From NCBI GenBank assembly GCA_946481735.1, contig CAMLOU010000098.1:1-16732 (forward strand): a DNA stretch of 16,732 nt, given 5' to 3'. The notes below the pieces were generated by a model. The model did no database searches, was not told where the DNA came from, and saw only the letters and a program-made list of their open reading frames with translations. A program made the translations under genes and the position numbers. This stretch comes from an uncultured Cellvibrio sp. (GTDB taxonomy: Bacteria; Pseudomonadota; Gammaproteobacteria; Pseudomonadales; Cellvibrionaceae). This document shows, piece by piece, positions 1-8,800 of this stretch. Every line of letters starts with the position of its first letter. Within the stretch, counting starts at the first letter, position 1.

Positions 1-2139
1 TGCAGTTATCAGGTTTCAAATGCCTGGGGTGCGGGTTTTACGGCGACCATTCGTATCACCAACGACACACCCTCAACGATTAATGGCTGGCAGGTTAACT
101 GGCGTTATCAGAATAACGCCGTTACCAATGCGTGGAATGCGCAGCTAAGTGGAAATTATTCTGCCAGCAATCTCAGTTGGAATCGTGCTATTGCGCCAGG
201 CCAATCGGTGGAGTTTGGTATTCAGGGCGTCACCAATGGCGGCCCGGTGGAGACGCCGCAAGTTACCGGAACCGCCTGCGGAACAAGCAATGCGTCCAGT
301 TCCGTTTCTTCGGCAAGCAGTAGCCTTGCGTCATCTATCAGTAGCAGCTCTGTGGCATCGTCCAGCAGCAGCTCGATCATGGCGGAAACCAATATAGCGC
401 TGGCGGCTGTTGCGACCACGTCTTATGTATCGCCGTGGGAGACCTTAAGCGCGGCGAATGACAACAATAATCCGGCAAACTCCAACGATAAATCCAGCGG
501 CGCGTACGGCAACTGGAACAATCCGAATTCTGTTCAATGGGTGCAGTATGAATGGCCGCAAACGCAACGCCTGGAGCGGACGCAAATTTATTGGTTCGAT
601 GACAACGGCGGTGTGCTGGTACCCACCACGGCGTATGTTGAGTATTGGGATGGCAGCAGCTGGATTTACGCAGGTGAAGTGCCCTTAGCAGAAAATGCGT
701 TTAATGATCTTGAGTTTGATGACATCGAGACCAATCGCTTGCGCGTTTCCATGCTCAATACGCAACAGTCCACCGGGATTCTGGAATGGCGGGTGTACGG
801 AACCACAACGGGCAGTTCAAGTTCCAGCAGCAGCTCAAGCAGTACCGGCAATCCTGGCGGCCCAGTGCCCTACCGGGCCATTACCAATGAATTTACGCGC
901 TTTGATGTAAATACCACAAACGCCTTATATATGGATTCTGATCGCTTTCGCGCTTACTACGGCGGCAATGGATTAAATGGCGGCCAGGGTAATCTGGCGA
1001 ACGTCGCATCGAGTCAGATTGCGTTTGGTCTGTCGCACCTGGAAGCGGCTTACGAATGTTTTGTGAATGAGTGGGGCTTCCGTTCTACCAGTTTATCGGC
1101 GAACAGCGACAGCGGTCCTTATTACAAGATGAATCTCTATTCGACCACGACCCTGAATGCCGGCGGCGCCATGGGGGCCGATGCGCAGTATCGGTTGAGC
1201 TTTATCGAGTTTCGGGACAATGCGATCAATCGCCCGGAAACGGCGGTGCATGAATTCGGCCACAGCCTGACCTACACCGACTACACCTGGGTGGACCAGG
1301 GCCGCACCGGTGCTTGGTGGGAAACTGTGGCCAATTGGGTGGCGGATACCTACAACACCGATGCCTTGTGCGAAGCCGTGCGCGCGCGTGAAGGCTTGCA
1401 ACGGGAGCGGGATACCATCATCGACTTGGAAGCCAACATCGCGTTATCGCATCTGCAAATTGTCAGCACCCGCAACTATTACCAGGCCTGGCCATTCCTG
1501 ACTTACCTGACCAACAACCCGGATCAGTACCCTGGCCTTGGGCGTATGGCGGTGCCGAATTTGTTGAGCAATCACCTGCGCAATAATGAAACGCCTTTGC
1601 ATGTGCTGGCTCGTTTAACCGCGCCGGTTTCTGCGCAGCGCGTGCTCGGTCGTTATTGGGCGCGGATGGCGTATCTGGATATCAACCACCCCAAAGCGCA
1701 GGCGCGGTTTTTTAACACACGCAATAACAGCGGCTTCCGTTCGCGCGCTTATGCGAACCTGACAGCATTGGGTAGTGGCCGTTATCGCGTGAAAGCGGAT
1801 CGTGCACCTTTATATGGCGGCGCCAACATCACGCCTTTACATGTGAACGGCGACACGGTGAACGTGCGCGTAATTAATCTGGGCAACGGTTTGAGCGACA
1901 GCAATTTCACCGCAACCCTGAGCATTCGCAACACACAATCCGGCAGCGTGCGTTATGTGGAGTTGGTGAATGGCATGGGCAGCACGTCGGTAGCCACGAA
2001 TGAAGAGGTGAGCCTGGTCGTCGTCAACACACCGGATGCGTTATACCTCTACAACGCTTTTGAAAGTACGACAAGCAGCCCCGATGCAATCGGTTTGCAG
2101 TATGAAGTTGAACTGGAGGGTGCAACACCGCAACTCTAA
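1..2139 (+). CDS. Secreted CBM2 / F5-8C / HExxH metallopeptidase-like protein, 5' end missing
   Basis: The reading frame is open from base 1, and 712 codons are visible. The start and signal peptide lie upstream of the window. Residues 1-93 (window numbering) are a CBM2 cellulose-binding module framed by Cys1 and Cys93, with aromatic positions such as W9, W29 and W60 typical of that family. A serine-rich linker (about 96-125) leads to a discoidin / F5-8 type C-like domain (about 130-275). A second short serine run follows, then a long C-terminal region. That region carries HEFGH at 417-421 and a downstream Glu in WWETVANW (E441), the HExxH-plus-Glu layout of gluzincin metallopeptidases. The rest resembles the DUF6055 type of predicted peptidase. 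By inference it is an extracellular enzyme acting on wall-associated protein or glycoprotein while held on cellulose. The substrate is unknown. The domain calls for CBM2 and HExxH are firm, F5/8C is fair and DUF6055 is tentative. Confidence 0.8.
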   Translation, partial: CSYQVSNAWGAGFTATIRITNDTPSTINGWQVNWRYQNNAVTNAWNAQLSGNYSASNLSWNRAIAPGQSVEFGIQGVTNGGPVETPQVTGTACGTSNASSSVSSASSSLASSISSSSVASSSSSSIMAETNIALAAVATTSYVSPWETLSAANDNNNPANSNDKSSGAYGNWNNPNSVQWVQYEWPQTQRLERTQIYWFDDNGGVLVPTTAYVEYWDGSSWIYAGEVPLAENAFNDLEFDDIETNRLRVSMLNTQQSTGILEWRVYGTTTGSSSSSSSSSSTGNPGGPVPYRAITNEFTRFDVNTTNALYMDSDRFRAYYGGNGLNGGQGNLANVASSQIAFGLSHLEAAYECFVNEWGFRSTSLSANSDSGPYYKMNLYSTTTLNAGGAMGADAQYRLSFIEFRDNAINRPETAVHEFGHSLTYTDYTWVDQGRTGAWWETVANWVADTYNTDALCEAVRAREGLQRERDTIIDLEANIALSHLQIVSTRNYYQAWPFLTYLTNNPDQYPGLGRMAVPNLLSNHLRNNETPLHVLARLTAPVSAQRVLGRYWARMAYLDINHPKAQARFFNTRNNSGFRSRAYANLTALGSGRYRVKADRAPLYGGANITPLHVNGDTVNVRVINLGNGLSDSNFTATLSIRNTQSGSVRYVELVNGMGSTSVATNEEVSLVVVNTPDALYLYNAFESTTSSPDAIGLQYEVELEGATPQL

Positions 2140-2149
2140 GGGTTTATTT

Positions 2150-2194
2150 TTTTGCAACACCACGAGGTATTCTGCGCGTCGTGGTGTTGCAAAA
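2150..2194. terminator. Strong 16-bp hairpin after the metallopeptidase-like gene
   Basis: A perfect 16-bp inverted repeat (2150-2165 with 2179-2194, core GCAACACCACGA / TCGTGGTGTTGC) surrounds a 13-base loop and begins 10 bases after the stop codon. The T-tract lies on the left arm and is paired with the A-tract on the right, so no free U-run follows the stem on either strand. The position fits a 3' end or mRNA-protecting hairpin, but it is not a textbook intrinsic terminator. Confidence 0.45.
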
Positions 2195-2473
2195 CTGTTA
2201 GCCAAAAACTTAATAAGTAATACATAAAGAGATAACCAAATTATTTTTTAATCAGTAAAAAATCGCAGCAACTGAGAAATAATTTTGGTTTTTAATTCAG
2301 TTTTTAAATGAGTGGGCATACTTTCAATTTCCAATCGAAATTTAAGTTTTTATTTTTTTGCGGCACATTTTTTTGCGCGAATTTTTAAAACTTAACGCGC
2401 GCTTAACAAAATATAAATTCAGACGACAAAATGTGTGTTTTCTGGCTGATTTACATTAAAAACGTCGAAATAC

Positions 2474-2502
2474 TTGTGGACGGAACGACAATATTTTGTA
2501 AA
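2474..2502 (+). promoter_or_regulatory. Possible sigma-70-like promoter in the long gap
   Basis: TTGTGG at 2474-2479 and TGTAAA at 2497-2502 are separated by 17 bases in an AT-rich setting. A palindrome follows 10 bases downstream, where an operator would sit. If used, it would give the gene at 2886 a leader of roughly 370 bases or drive an unannotated RNA. Both hexamers are imperfect and such matches occur by chance in AT-rich DNA, so confidence is low. Confidence 0.25.
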
Positions 2503-2512
2503 ATCCCGACCA

Positions 2513-2526
2513 TGGTATCGCTACCA
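2513..2526. promoter_or_regulatory. LacI-type palindrome (possible operator)
   Basis: The 14-bp sequence TGGTATCGCTACCA is a near-perfect palindrome with a central CG. The outer five bases of each arm (TGGTA / TACCA) are exact, and only the sixth pair is mismatched. The form resembles operators of LacI-family sugar regulators, which have a CG centre and 14-16 bp dyads. It lies just after a possible promoter. No regulator gene is in the window and I saw no second copy, so the assignment rests on form alone. Confidence 0.35.
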
Positions 2527-2885
2527 CTACTCAACACCACCTGCGCCCTGTGGGTAATAGTACTGGTAAAAATATAATTACTAGCGACAAAACATAATTA
2601 AAAATGTTGTACCGAGCCGTGATAGTCAAAGCGTTCATCGCATGTGGTATCCGTTAAAACGATAGTTTTCCTGTCGTTTTGCAACTTCACCGGCCCATCA
2701 TAATCATTTTTGTGCTGTTAAAAGCGCAACTGATTTTTATTGCCCGAAAAACCGCGTTATCTCTTTAACCACCACTGTTTTTCTTCTTTAAACAGTGACG
2801 CATTAGATAAAAATGTTAGCGCAATCATTTCACACACGTGATAGTGATTGGTTCACAAATAACAAATAAAACAACGGACTAACCA

Positions 2886-3710
2886 ATGAAAACCTTAATT
2901 GTTTACGTTCATTTGATCGCAGCCTGCGTTGCCGTAGGCATTTTGTTAATGCAGGACCTGGTACTCGCCAAAACCGGCGGTAAGCCGATGTCGGTTTACA
3001 GCATCAAGGAGCTAAAACGCGCGGCGGGAATTATTTCCATCGCGCTCGGCGTGCTTTGGGTGTCGGGATTGACGCTGGTATTGACGGGATATCTCGATAA
3101 TCCGGAGTATCTGACGAATCAGAAAATATGGGCCAAGTTCACCGTGGTGGTTGTGCTGACCATCAACGGTGTCGTGTTGCACCATTTCAGTTTTCCGCGT
3201 GTTGCCTCCAGCGGCGGTGTGTTAGGGCTGGGCCGCATCGAAAAAACCCTCGTAGTGTTAACCGGTTGTATTTCTACCGTCTCCTGGCTGTTTGCCTGCT
3301 ACCTGGGTATCGCACGGGGCTGGAACTACACCCTCGAATACAGCTTCATCATGTTTATTTATCTCGGCCTGATAGGCACGGCCTGCATCTTTGGCTCGAC
3401 TGTTTTTTCAGGCCGCGGAATATTCGATTTAAACAACATTGAAAAACTGCTGGTCGTATTTTGCGGTTCCATCTCCGCGTTCGCCTGGCTATTTGCCTGT
3501 TATCTCGGTATCGCCCATCCCTGGAATCCGGCGGAAGCATCCCGCACCGTGATGTACATGAACATCGGTCTACTCGCCACCGCCTGTGTGGTGGGTTGCT
3601 TCATTATGCGTTCGCTCTTCGCTACAAAAAAAATTGACGCGCACGCGGACGACGAACAGCCGATGCTTTCGGAATCCATTTCCCTTGCCAACAACGTTTC
3701 AAAAACATGA
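2886..3710 (+). CDS. Polytopic membrane protein with tandem internal repeat
   Basis: This 274-residue protein is largely hydrophobic, with about seven or eight likely membrane segments. A TM helix begins at residue 1 and carries His9. The motif NQKIWAKFTVVVVL with the following GVVLHH (about residues 79-101) resembles small bacterial membrane proteins of unknown function whose helices carry conserved histidines. The C-terminal half is a tandem duplication of about 67 residues. IEK at 118-120 and again at 185-187 starts two copies that share WLFACYLGIA and a Trp-Asn shortly after. The start is ATG 2886 with a weak GGAC 6 bases upstream. A terminator follows, so it is probably transcribed apart from the redox unit downstream. 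Function is not recognised. A membrane redox or haem role would be speculation based on the histidines and the neighbours. Confidence 0.75.
   Translation: MKTLIVYVHLIAACVAVGILLMQDLVLAKTGGKPMSVYSIKELKRAAGIISIALGVLWVSGLTLVLTGYLDNPEYLTNQKIWAKFTVVVVLTINGVVLHHFSFPRVASSGGVLGLGRIEKTLVVLTGCISTVSWLFACYLGIARGWNYTLEYSFIMFIYLGLIGTACIFGSTVFSGRGIFDLNNIEKLLVVFCGSISAFAWLFACYLGIAHPWNPAEASRTVMYMNIGLLATACVVGCFIMRSLFATKKIDAHADDEQPMLSESISLANNVSKT
3240..3600 (+). repeat. Intragenic tandem duplication (period about 201 bp)
   Basis: Two adjacent in-frame copies start near 3237 and 3438. About 21 of the first 32 residues of the copies are identical. The DNA is also similar, as in the two stretches that encode WLFACYLGIA near 3287 and 3488. 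The second half of each copy has diverged more. Confidence 0.7.
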
Positions 3711-3730
3711 GTTAACGATTTTTTTAAACC

Positions 3731-3761
3731 GCTCGAATCCATGCAGTTTCGAGCCTTTTTT
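3731..3761 (+). terminator. Intrinsic terminator after the membrane protein gene
   Basis: GCTCGAA (3731-3737) pairs with TTCGAGC (3748-3754) around a 10-base loop and is followed by C and six T. It ends the 2886-3710 transcript before the redox unit, so the next gene needs its own promoter. Confidence 0.8.
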
Positions 3762-3774
3762 ACCCTTCGACTAA

Positions 3775-3840
3775 CCTGCGGCAAGTAGTGGGAATAACGA
3801 CCGCAGGCTGTTGACGGAACCTTGCCGAGCTTGCTCGGCA
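3775..3840 (+). promoter_or_regulatory. Two stem-loops in the leader of the redox unit
   Basis: The first stem is CCTGCGG (3775-3781) with CCGCAGG (3801-3807). The second is TGCCGAG (3823-3829) with CTCGGCA (3834-3840), closing on a CTTG tetraloop, a known stable RNA loop. The second ends 7 bases before the AAGAGGAAG ribosome binding site (3848-3856) of the gene at 3862. Neither is followed by a T-run, so they are not terminators. The second is also an 8-2-8 DNA inverted repeat and could be a protein operator instead. Conserved use is not shown. Confidence 0.4.
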
Positions 3841-3861
3841 TTCACTTAAGAGGAAGACACC

Positions 3862-5796
3862 ATGAGTAGAATTACAGCCTCTGCGATCGCCCCGCGCCGA
3901 AGGGGAAGGCTGGCCCGGTCTTTGTACCTGCTGGGACTTTCCCTGGCGAGCGCGGCCCTTTCAAGTCAGGTTTACGCCAGTTGTCAGTATGTTGTGACCA
4001 ATCAGTGGGGTAACGGCTTTACTGCCGCCATCAGAATTACCAATACCGGTACCAGTGCAATCAATGGTTGGAATGTCAGCTGGCAATACAGCGGTGACAA
4101 CCGTTTGACCAGTAACTGGAATGCCAACTACAGCGGCACCAATCCTTATTCTGCATCGAATCTGAATTGGAACGCGAACATCCAACCGAATCAAACGGTT
4201 GAGATTGGCTTCCAGGGCAGCAAAGGCAGCGCAGCGGCAGAAATTCCTACAGTGACTGGTAGCGCCTGTGGAGGCAGCACATCTTCCGCAGCCAGCTCAT
4301 CTGCACCGGCAAGCTCGTCCGCGCCGGCAAGTTCTGTAGCGTCCAGCTCTGCCCCCTCTTCAACGGCAAGCAGTTCATCTGTTCCTACCGGTAACGGCGT
4401 TTTCTTCAGTGAAGGTTTTGAAAACGGTACTGTCGGTGCTGGCCCGAGCGGTTGGAGCACCTTTATTGGTTGGATATTTAACGGCAATAACAACAACCAA
4501 AGTTCCGGTAACTATGCGCTGGTAGATAACAGCAAGTCTTACAACGGAAGCAACTCTATTCACTTCCGCGGGGGCCAAAATCCGGCGCAAATTGTTCGTG
4601 CACTGCCCGCAGGTACACAACGTTTGCACATGCGTGCTTATGTCAATCTCAGCAAAGTGTTGGGTAATGATCCCGGCGATAACCATGAACACATCATGGG
4701 AATCAAAAGAACCCAAAATGCCGATGACGAAATTCGCGTGGGTCAAATTAAAGGTGTGCTAGGCACCAACCACGTTCCCAGCGATAACATCGCGCCAAAA
4801 ATGTCGCAATGGAATAGCGGCCCGCAATTATCTCCCAACGTATGGTATTGCGTTGAAACAGCTTACTACGCTGACACCGCTTACGACGAATTGCGTATGT
4901 GGGTGAATGGCAGCCTCGTACACTCTGTTACCTCTGCCAACGATTGGAACAATGGAACTCTGCCAGCCAATTGGCTGAGTGACAAATTTAACTACGCCAT
5001 GTTCGGTTTCCACAGCTTCAGTGGCAACACTGCTGATGTATGGATGGACGATATCGTGTTGTCTACCGAACCCATTGGTTGCGGTACGCCAATCCCCACC
5101 AGTTCCAGTAGCGCAAGCTCTGTCACATCCAGTGTTGCACCGTCGTCCAGTTCAGTGGCGTCTTCTGTTGTTTCTTCCGTTGCATCAAGTGTCGCTTCCA
5201 GCATTGCCGTGAGCTCATCGAGCGTGGCAACCAGCAGCGTAGCAAGCTCCGCAAATTCCTCGGTCAACACCAACGCCGCTTGGGATCTGGATTCCGAAGC
5301 CTCTTACCTGAACTTCGTGACCACCAAAAATACGCATAACGTCGAAGTACACAACTTCGGCTCACTGAGTGGCTTTATCAGCACCGGTGGCGTAGCTACG
5401 GTGACCATCGAACTGGACAGCGTCAACACCGGTATCGATATACGTAACCAGCGCATGCGTAACCTGTTGTTTGAAACAGCCAGCTACCCCACAGCGACAA
5501 TTACAGTTGACGTACCAGCCACTTTGCTGAGTTCCCTGTCTGCCGGACAAACCACGCAAACAGATATCAGTGCCACGGTTAATCTGCACGGCGTAAGCAC
5601 AATCATCACGACTCGCGTGTCGGTACAGCGCCTGTCTAACTCACGTGTTCTGGTGCAAAGCATGGCGCCAGTGCTACCACGCGCGGCGGATTTCGATCTG
5701 ACCGAGGGTGTGGAAGCCTTGCGTTCCGTCGCTAACCTGACATCTATCAGCGCGGCGGTACCTGTGGACTTCGCGCTTGTGTTTGATGCGCGCTAA
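3862..5796 (+). CDS. Secreted CBM2 / Cip1-like / YceI protein (Cbp2-type redox unit)
   Basis: This is a 644-residue secreted modular protein. The signal peptide has an arginine-rich n-region and cleavage is likely after VYA39. CBM2 runs from Cys41 to Cys136 and binds crystalline cellulose. A Ser/Ala linker (137-173) leads to a beta-sandwich domain at about 178-411. That domain looks like fungal Cip1: an FENG start, a SGSNS-like stretch, WVNGSLV, and a terminal VWMDDI...GC signature. Cip1 is co-expressed with cellulases and is related to polysaccharide lyase folds. A second Ser/Val/Ala linker (413-472) leads to a YceI domain (473-644), a lipocalin-like fold that binds isoprenoid quinones in known members. 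There is no CxxCH, so any redox role would come from a YceI ligand. ATG 3862 has AAGAGGAAG 5 bases upstream. The next gene starts 22 bp after the stop and has the same CBM2 and YceI modules, so the two probably act together, as proposed for Cellvibrio Cbp2D/Cbp2E. The Cip1 call is by remembered similarity. Confidence 0.85.
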   Translation: MSRITASAIAPRRRGRLARSLYLLGLSLASAALSSQVYASCQYVVTNQWGNGFTAAIRITNTGTSAINGWNVSWQYSGDNRLTSNWNANYSGTNPYSASNLNWNANIQPNQTVEIGFQGSKGSAAAEIPTVTGSACGGSTSSAASSSAPASSSAPASSVASSSAPSSTASSSSVPTGNGVFFSEGFENGTVGAGPSGWSTFIGWIFNGNNNNQSSGNYALVDNSKSYNGSNSIHFRGGQNPAQIVRALPAGTQRLHMRAYVNLSKVLGNDPGDNHEHIMGIKRTQNADDEIRVGQIKGVLGTNHVPSDNIAPKMSQWNSGPQLSPNVWYCVETAYYADTAYDELRMWVNGSLVHSVTSANDWNNGTLPANWLSDKFNYAMFGFHSFSGNTADVWMDDIVLSTEPIGCGTPIPTSSSSASSVTSSVAPSSSSVASSVVSSVASSVASSIAVSSSSVATSSVASSANSSVNTNAAWDLDSEASYLNFVTTKNTHNVEVHNFGSLSGFISTGGVATVTIELDSVNTGIDIRNQRMRNLLFETASYPTATITVDVPATLLSSLSAGQTTQTDISATVNLHGVSTIITTRVSVQRLSNSRVLVQSMAPVLPRAADFDLTEGVEALRSVANLTSISAAVPVDFALVFDAR

Positions 5797-5818
5797 TTGG
5801 AGGCTAAAGAGAACTATC

Positions 5819-8800
5819 ATGAAAAAATTACTTAAACTCTCGATGCTCTCCCCACTTGGCCTGGCCCTTGGCCTGGCTGCTTCCGGCAGTGCTGTTGCAC
5901 AAAGTGTTTGTACGCCTACCTACACAACAGTGAACAACTGGGGAAGCGGTGCACAAATTGCTTTGTCAGTGACCAACAATGGTCCGGCTGTGGATGGTTG
6001 GGAAGTGTGCTGGACCTTTAACGGCGGTGAAACCATTGCCAATTTGTGGAATGGTAATGTCACTACAACTGGAAGCAATGTGTGTGTAACGGATGCAGGC
6101 TATAACGCAAATGTGGCTACCAACGGCTCTGCAAGTTTCGGATTTAATATCAACAATCCGAGCACCCAGGCTCCGACAAACTTCACCTTCAACGGTGCAA
6201 GTTGCGGTGGTAACAATACATCCAGCAGCGTAGCTTCAAGCAGTGTCAGCAGCGTGGCTTCCAGCAACGCAAGCAGCAGCGCTCCGGCAACAGCTGCACG
6301 CTGGTTACTGGATACAACCAAGTCCAGTTTCCACTTTGTGACGGTAAAAAATGTCAGCAATGCAGAAGCGCATACCTTTACGCAAATGCAGGGAACCGTA
6401 GCGAACACCGGTAGTGCAACGCTGACCATTCCTCTCGCCAGCGTTTCAACCGGTTTTGATATTCGCAATACGCGGATGCAAAACCTGCTGTTTGAATCAA
6501 GCTACCTGCCCAACCTGCACTTCACCACGCAATTGAATCTCAGCATGCTGGATTCGATGGCGGTAGGTGATATTGCCGTGCAATCGCTAACAGGTAACTT
6601 GACCTTGCATGCGGTAAGCAAAGCCATCACCTTCGACGCGACAATCGTCAAGCACAGCAACACCAGCATCAGCGTCTCGCCGCGCAAACCGATTGTGGTT
6701 AACAGCGTTGACTTTGAAATGAACGCTGGCGTGGAAGCTTTGCGGGTGATTGCCAACTTGAGTGAGATCGGTGAAAAAACGCCGGTGTACTTCAAGATGT
6801 TCCTCACCCGCGACAACCCGACCAATATCGCCGCAATTACGCTACCCAGCGCGCCTGCGACACCGGTTGGTTTGACTGGCAATATCAGCCAGGGCAGCGG
6901 TGATACATCACTGGTGTGGTCGGACGTCAGCAACAACGAATCGGGCTTCCTGATTCGCCGTAAAGGTGCGGATGGCCGCTGGACGACGCAAAGTAATTTG
7001 CCAGCAAACTCCTCGATGTTTGAAGAAAATCTGTTGTCTTCTTTCGGCAGCTATGACTACAAGGTCATCAGCTATCGCGACAGTATTCCTTCAACAGCCA
7101 GTGCGCCGGTGACGCTGGTTTACAGCGATACCAACGGTTCATCCAGCTCGATCGCGTCCAGTGTCAGTAGTTCTACCAGCTCTGTTGCCAGCTCCGTTAC
7201 CAGTTCTGTCGGCAGCAGCTCCGGTAACTCCAGCAGTACCGGTGGACAAGGTGATGTCACACGCGGTCAAGCCTTGTGGACCTCACAAAGCTGTATCGCC
7301 TGTCACGGTGTTGATGGCGAGAAGAACGCCGATGGTTCACCCGCCTACTCGCCTTTGAACCCGAACCGTTCTGTCTATCGTCACAGTCAGGATAACCAGG
7401 ACCGCACCCTCGGCGAGTTTATCGAACTGTGGATGCCGCAAGGTAATCCGGGCGCGTGTACCGGCCAATGTGCCGCGGATCTGGAAGCTTATATCCTCAC
7501 CTGGCGCAGACCGTCTGATGGTATCCCGGATAATCCGGTATCCAACTTCACCTGTCCGAACACAGGACCGGCTTACGGCCAACGTACCCTGCGCTTGCTG
7601 ACCAAGAAAGAATACCAACGCTCTGTGCGTGACCTGGTCGGTTACACCCAGGATGTGATTTCCCGTCTGCCCGACGACTTTATCGCCGGTTCTTTCGAGA
7701 ACAACAACACCCTGATCGTGGATAAAACGCGCTACACCAGTTACATCTCTACCGCTGAGCGTATTGCAGAAGATGTAGCAACCCGCTGGAACAACCTGCT
7801 GTCCTGTTCACCGAGCAACAGCTGTGCAACCACACTGGTTGATACATTGGGTCCGCGCATCTTCCGTCGTCCGTTGACCAACGATGAGCGCACTGCGTAC
7901 CTGGCTGTGGCCCAAGGCACGGCTGATGGACGTACGCCTGCAGAAGGTATGCAAATCGCCCTGGCGGCCATGCTGTCTTCACCGCAGTTCCTGTATCGCT
8001 CGGAAGTGGGTGATTCTAACGGTGGGGTGTACAAGCTGAACGGTTACGAGATGGCCACCTACATCAGCTATACCTTTACCGGCACCACGCCCAGTCAATC
8101 GCTGATGGCCGCTGCAGGTCGGGGCGAGCTGGATACAGCGGCTGGTGTACGTCAACACACGGCGAGCTTGCTGAACTCTACTGATACCAATGCGCTGCTC
8201 GGTGACTTCGTCAACCGCTGGTTGGGCACCAATCAACTGGAGATCAAAGAGAAAGTCGGCGTTACTGACTTTGCCACCGTGGCCAACGACATGAAGAAAG
8301 AGCTGGGCAAAAACTTTGCGTATGCGATGTTGAATAGCAGCTCAACCTTCGAATCGGTTTACAACCCGAGCTACACCCACGTTAACCAGCGTCTGGCTAA
8401 CCTTTACGGCATGTCTTACTCCGGTAGCGGTGCGGATGCTGACGGCTTCGTCAGAGCCAGCACAGGCGAGCGCGGCGGTATCCTGATCTCGGGTGCCTTC
8501 CTCTCACGTTACGCCACCGATCAGGACGCCAACCTGGTAACCCGTGCCGTGGCCTTGCGTCGCCGTATGATGTGTCAGGACATTCCTGAGCCACCCTCAG
8601 GTGTGAGCCTTGACCGCGAAGCCCTGGCCCAGCGTGACAAAGAGTTCTTTGAAGACCCGCACACCACGCAACGCATGATCTTCGACCGTATTACCTCCGG
8701 TACCAGTTGTTCCAACTGTCACGGCGAAATCATCAACCCGCTGGGCGGCTCCATGGAGAACTACGATGCGCTCGGTCGCGTTCGCGCTACCGACCTGAAA

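Larger units (their letters stand above)
2140..2885. other. AT-rich intergenic gap without a supported gene
   Basis: This 746-bp stretch separates two + strand genes and is much richer in A and T than the coding DNA around it. I see no convincing open frame. One 26-codon ATG frame at 2308-2388 has no ribosome binding site. The gap holds a 16-bp perfect inverted repeat just after the upstream gene and a possible promoter with an adjoining palindrome near 2474-2526, both listed separately. It also holds two further stem-loops. AAAACGA / TCGTTTT pairs 2656-2662 with 2674-2680, and CACTGTTT / AAACAGTG pairs 2773-2780 with 2790-2797. It could encode a small RNA or a long leader for the gene at 2886, but this is inference only. 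Confidence 0.6.

Noticed and set aside
222..419. Antisense open frames opposite serine linkers and other genes
   Set aside because: They are low-complexity or arginine-rich shadows of well-supported genes, with no ribosome binding sites or domains. Others lie at 4191-4496, 4992-5273, 6502-6936 and 8597-8983.
2308..2388. 26-codon ATG frame in the long gap
   Set aside because: No ribosome binding site, AT-rich Phe/Lys composition, and no recognisable features.
2820..2870. CRP-like site near GTGATTGGTTCACA
   Set aside because: The half sites are one base too close together for TGTGA-N6-TCACA and the left arm is imperfect.
3811..3839. TTGACG at 3811 as a -35 element for the redox unit
   Set aside because: At 16-18 bases downstream lies the GC-rich hairpin arm, with nothing like a -10 element.
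5098..5274. Serine-codon tracts seen as a CRISPR-like or satellite repeat
   Set aside because: They are in-frame Ser/Ala/Val linkers of secreted modular proteins, with no fixed repeat length and no spacers. The same holds for the tracts near 300-380, 4280-4380, 6220-6290 and 7140-7240.
5777..5818. Longer start for the cytochrome fusion gene at ATG 5777
   Set aside because: It overlaps the end of the upstream gene and puts a charged 14-residue tail before a clean signal peptide. ATG 5819 has GGAGG and AAAGAGA upstream.
7255..7281. Third ECF41-like promoter at TGTCACA 7255
   Set aside because: The -35 part matches but the bases 16 nt downstream are GGAC, not CGTC.
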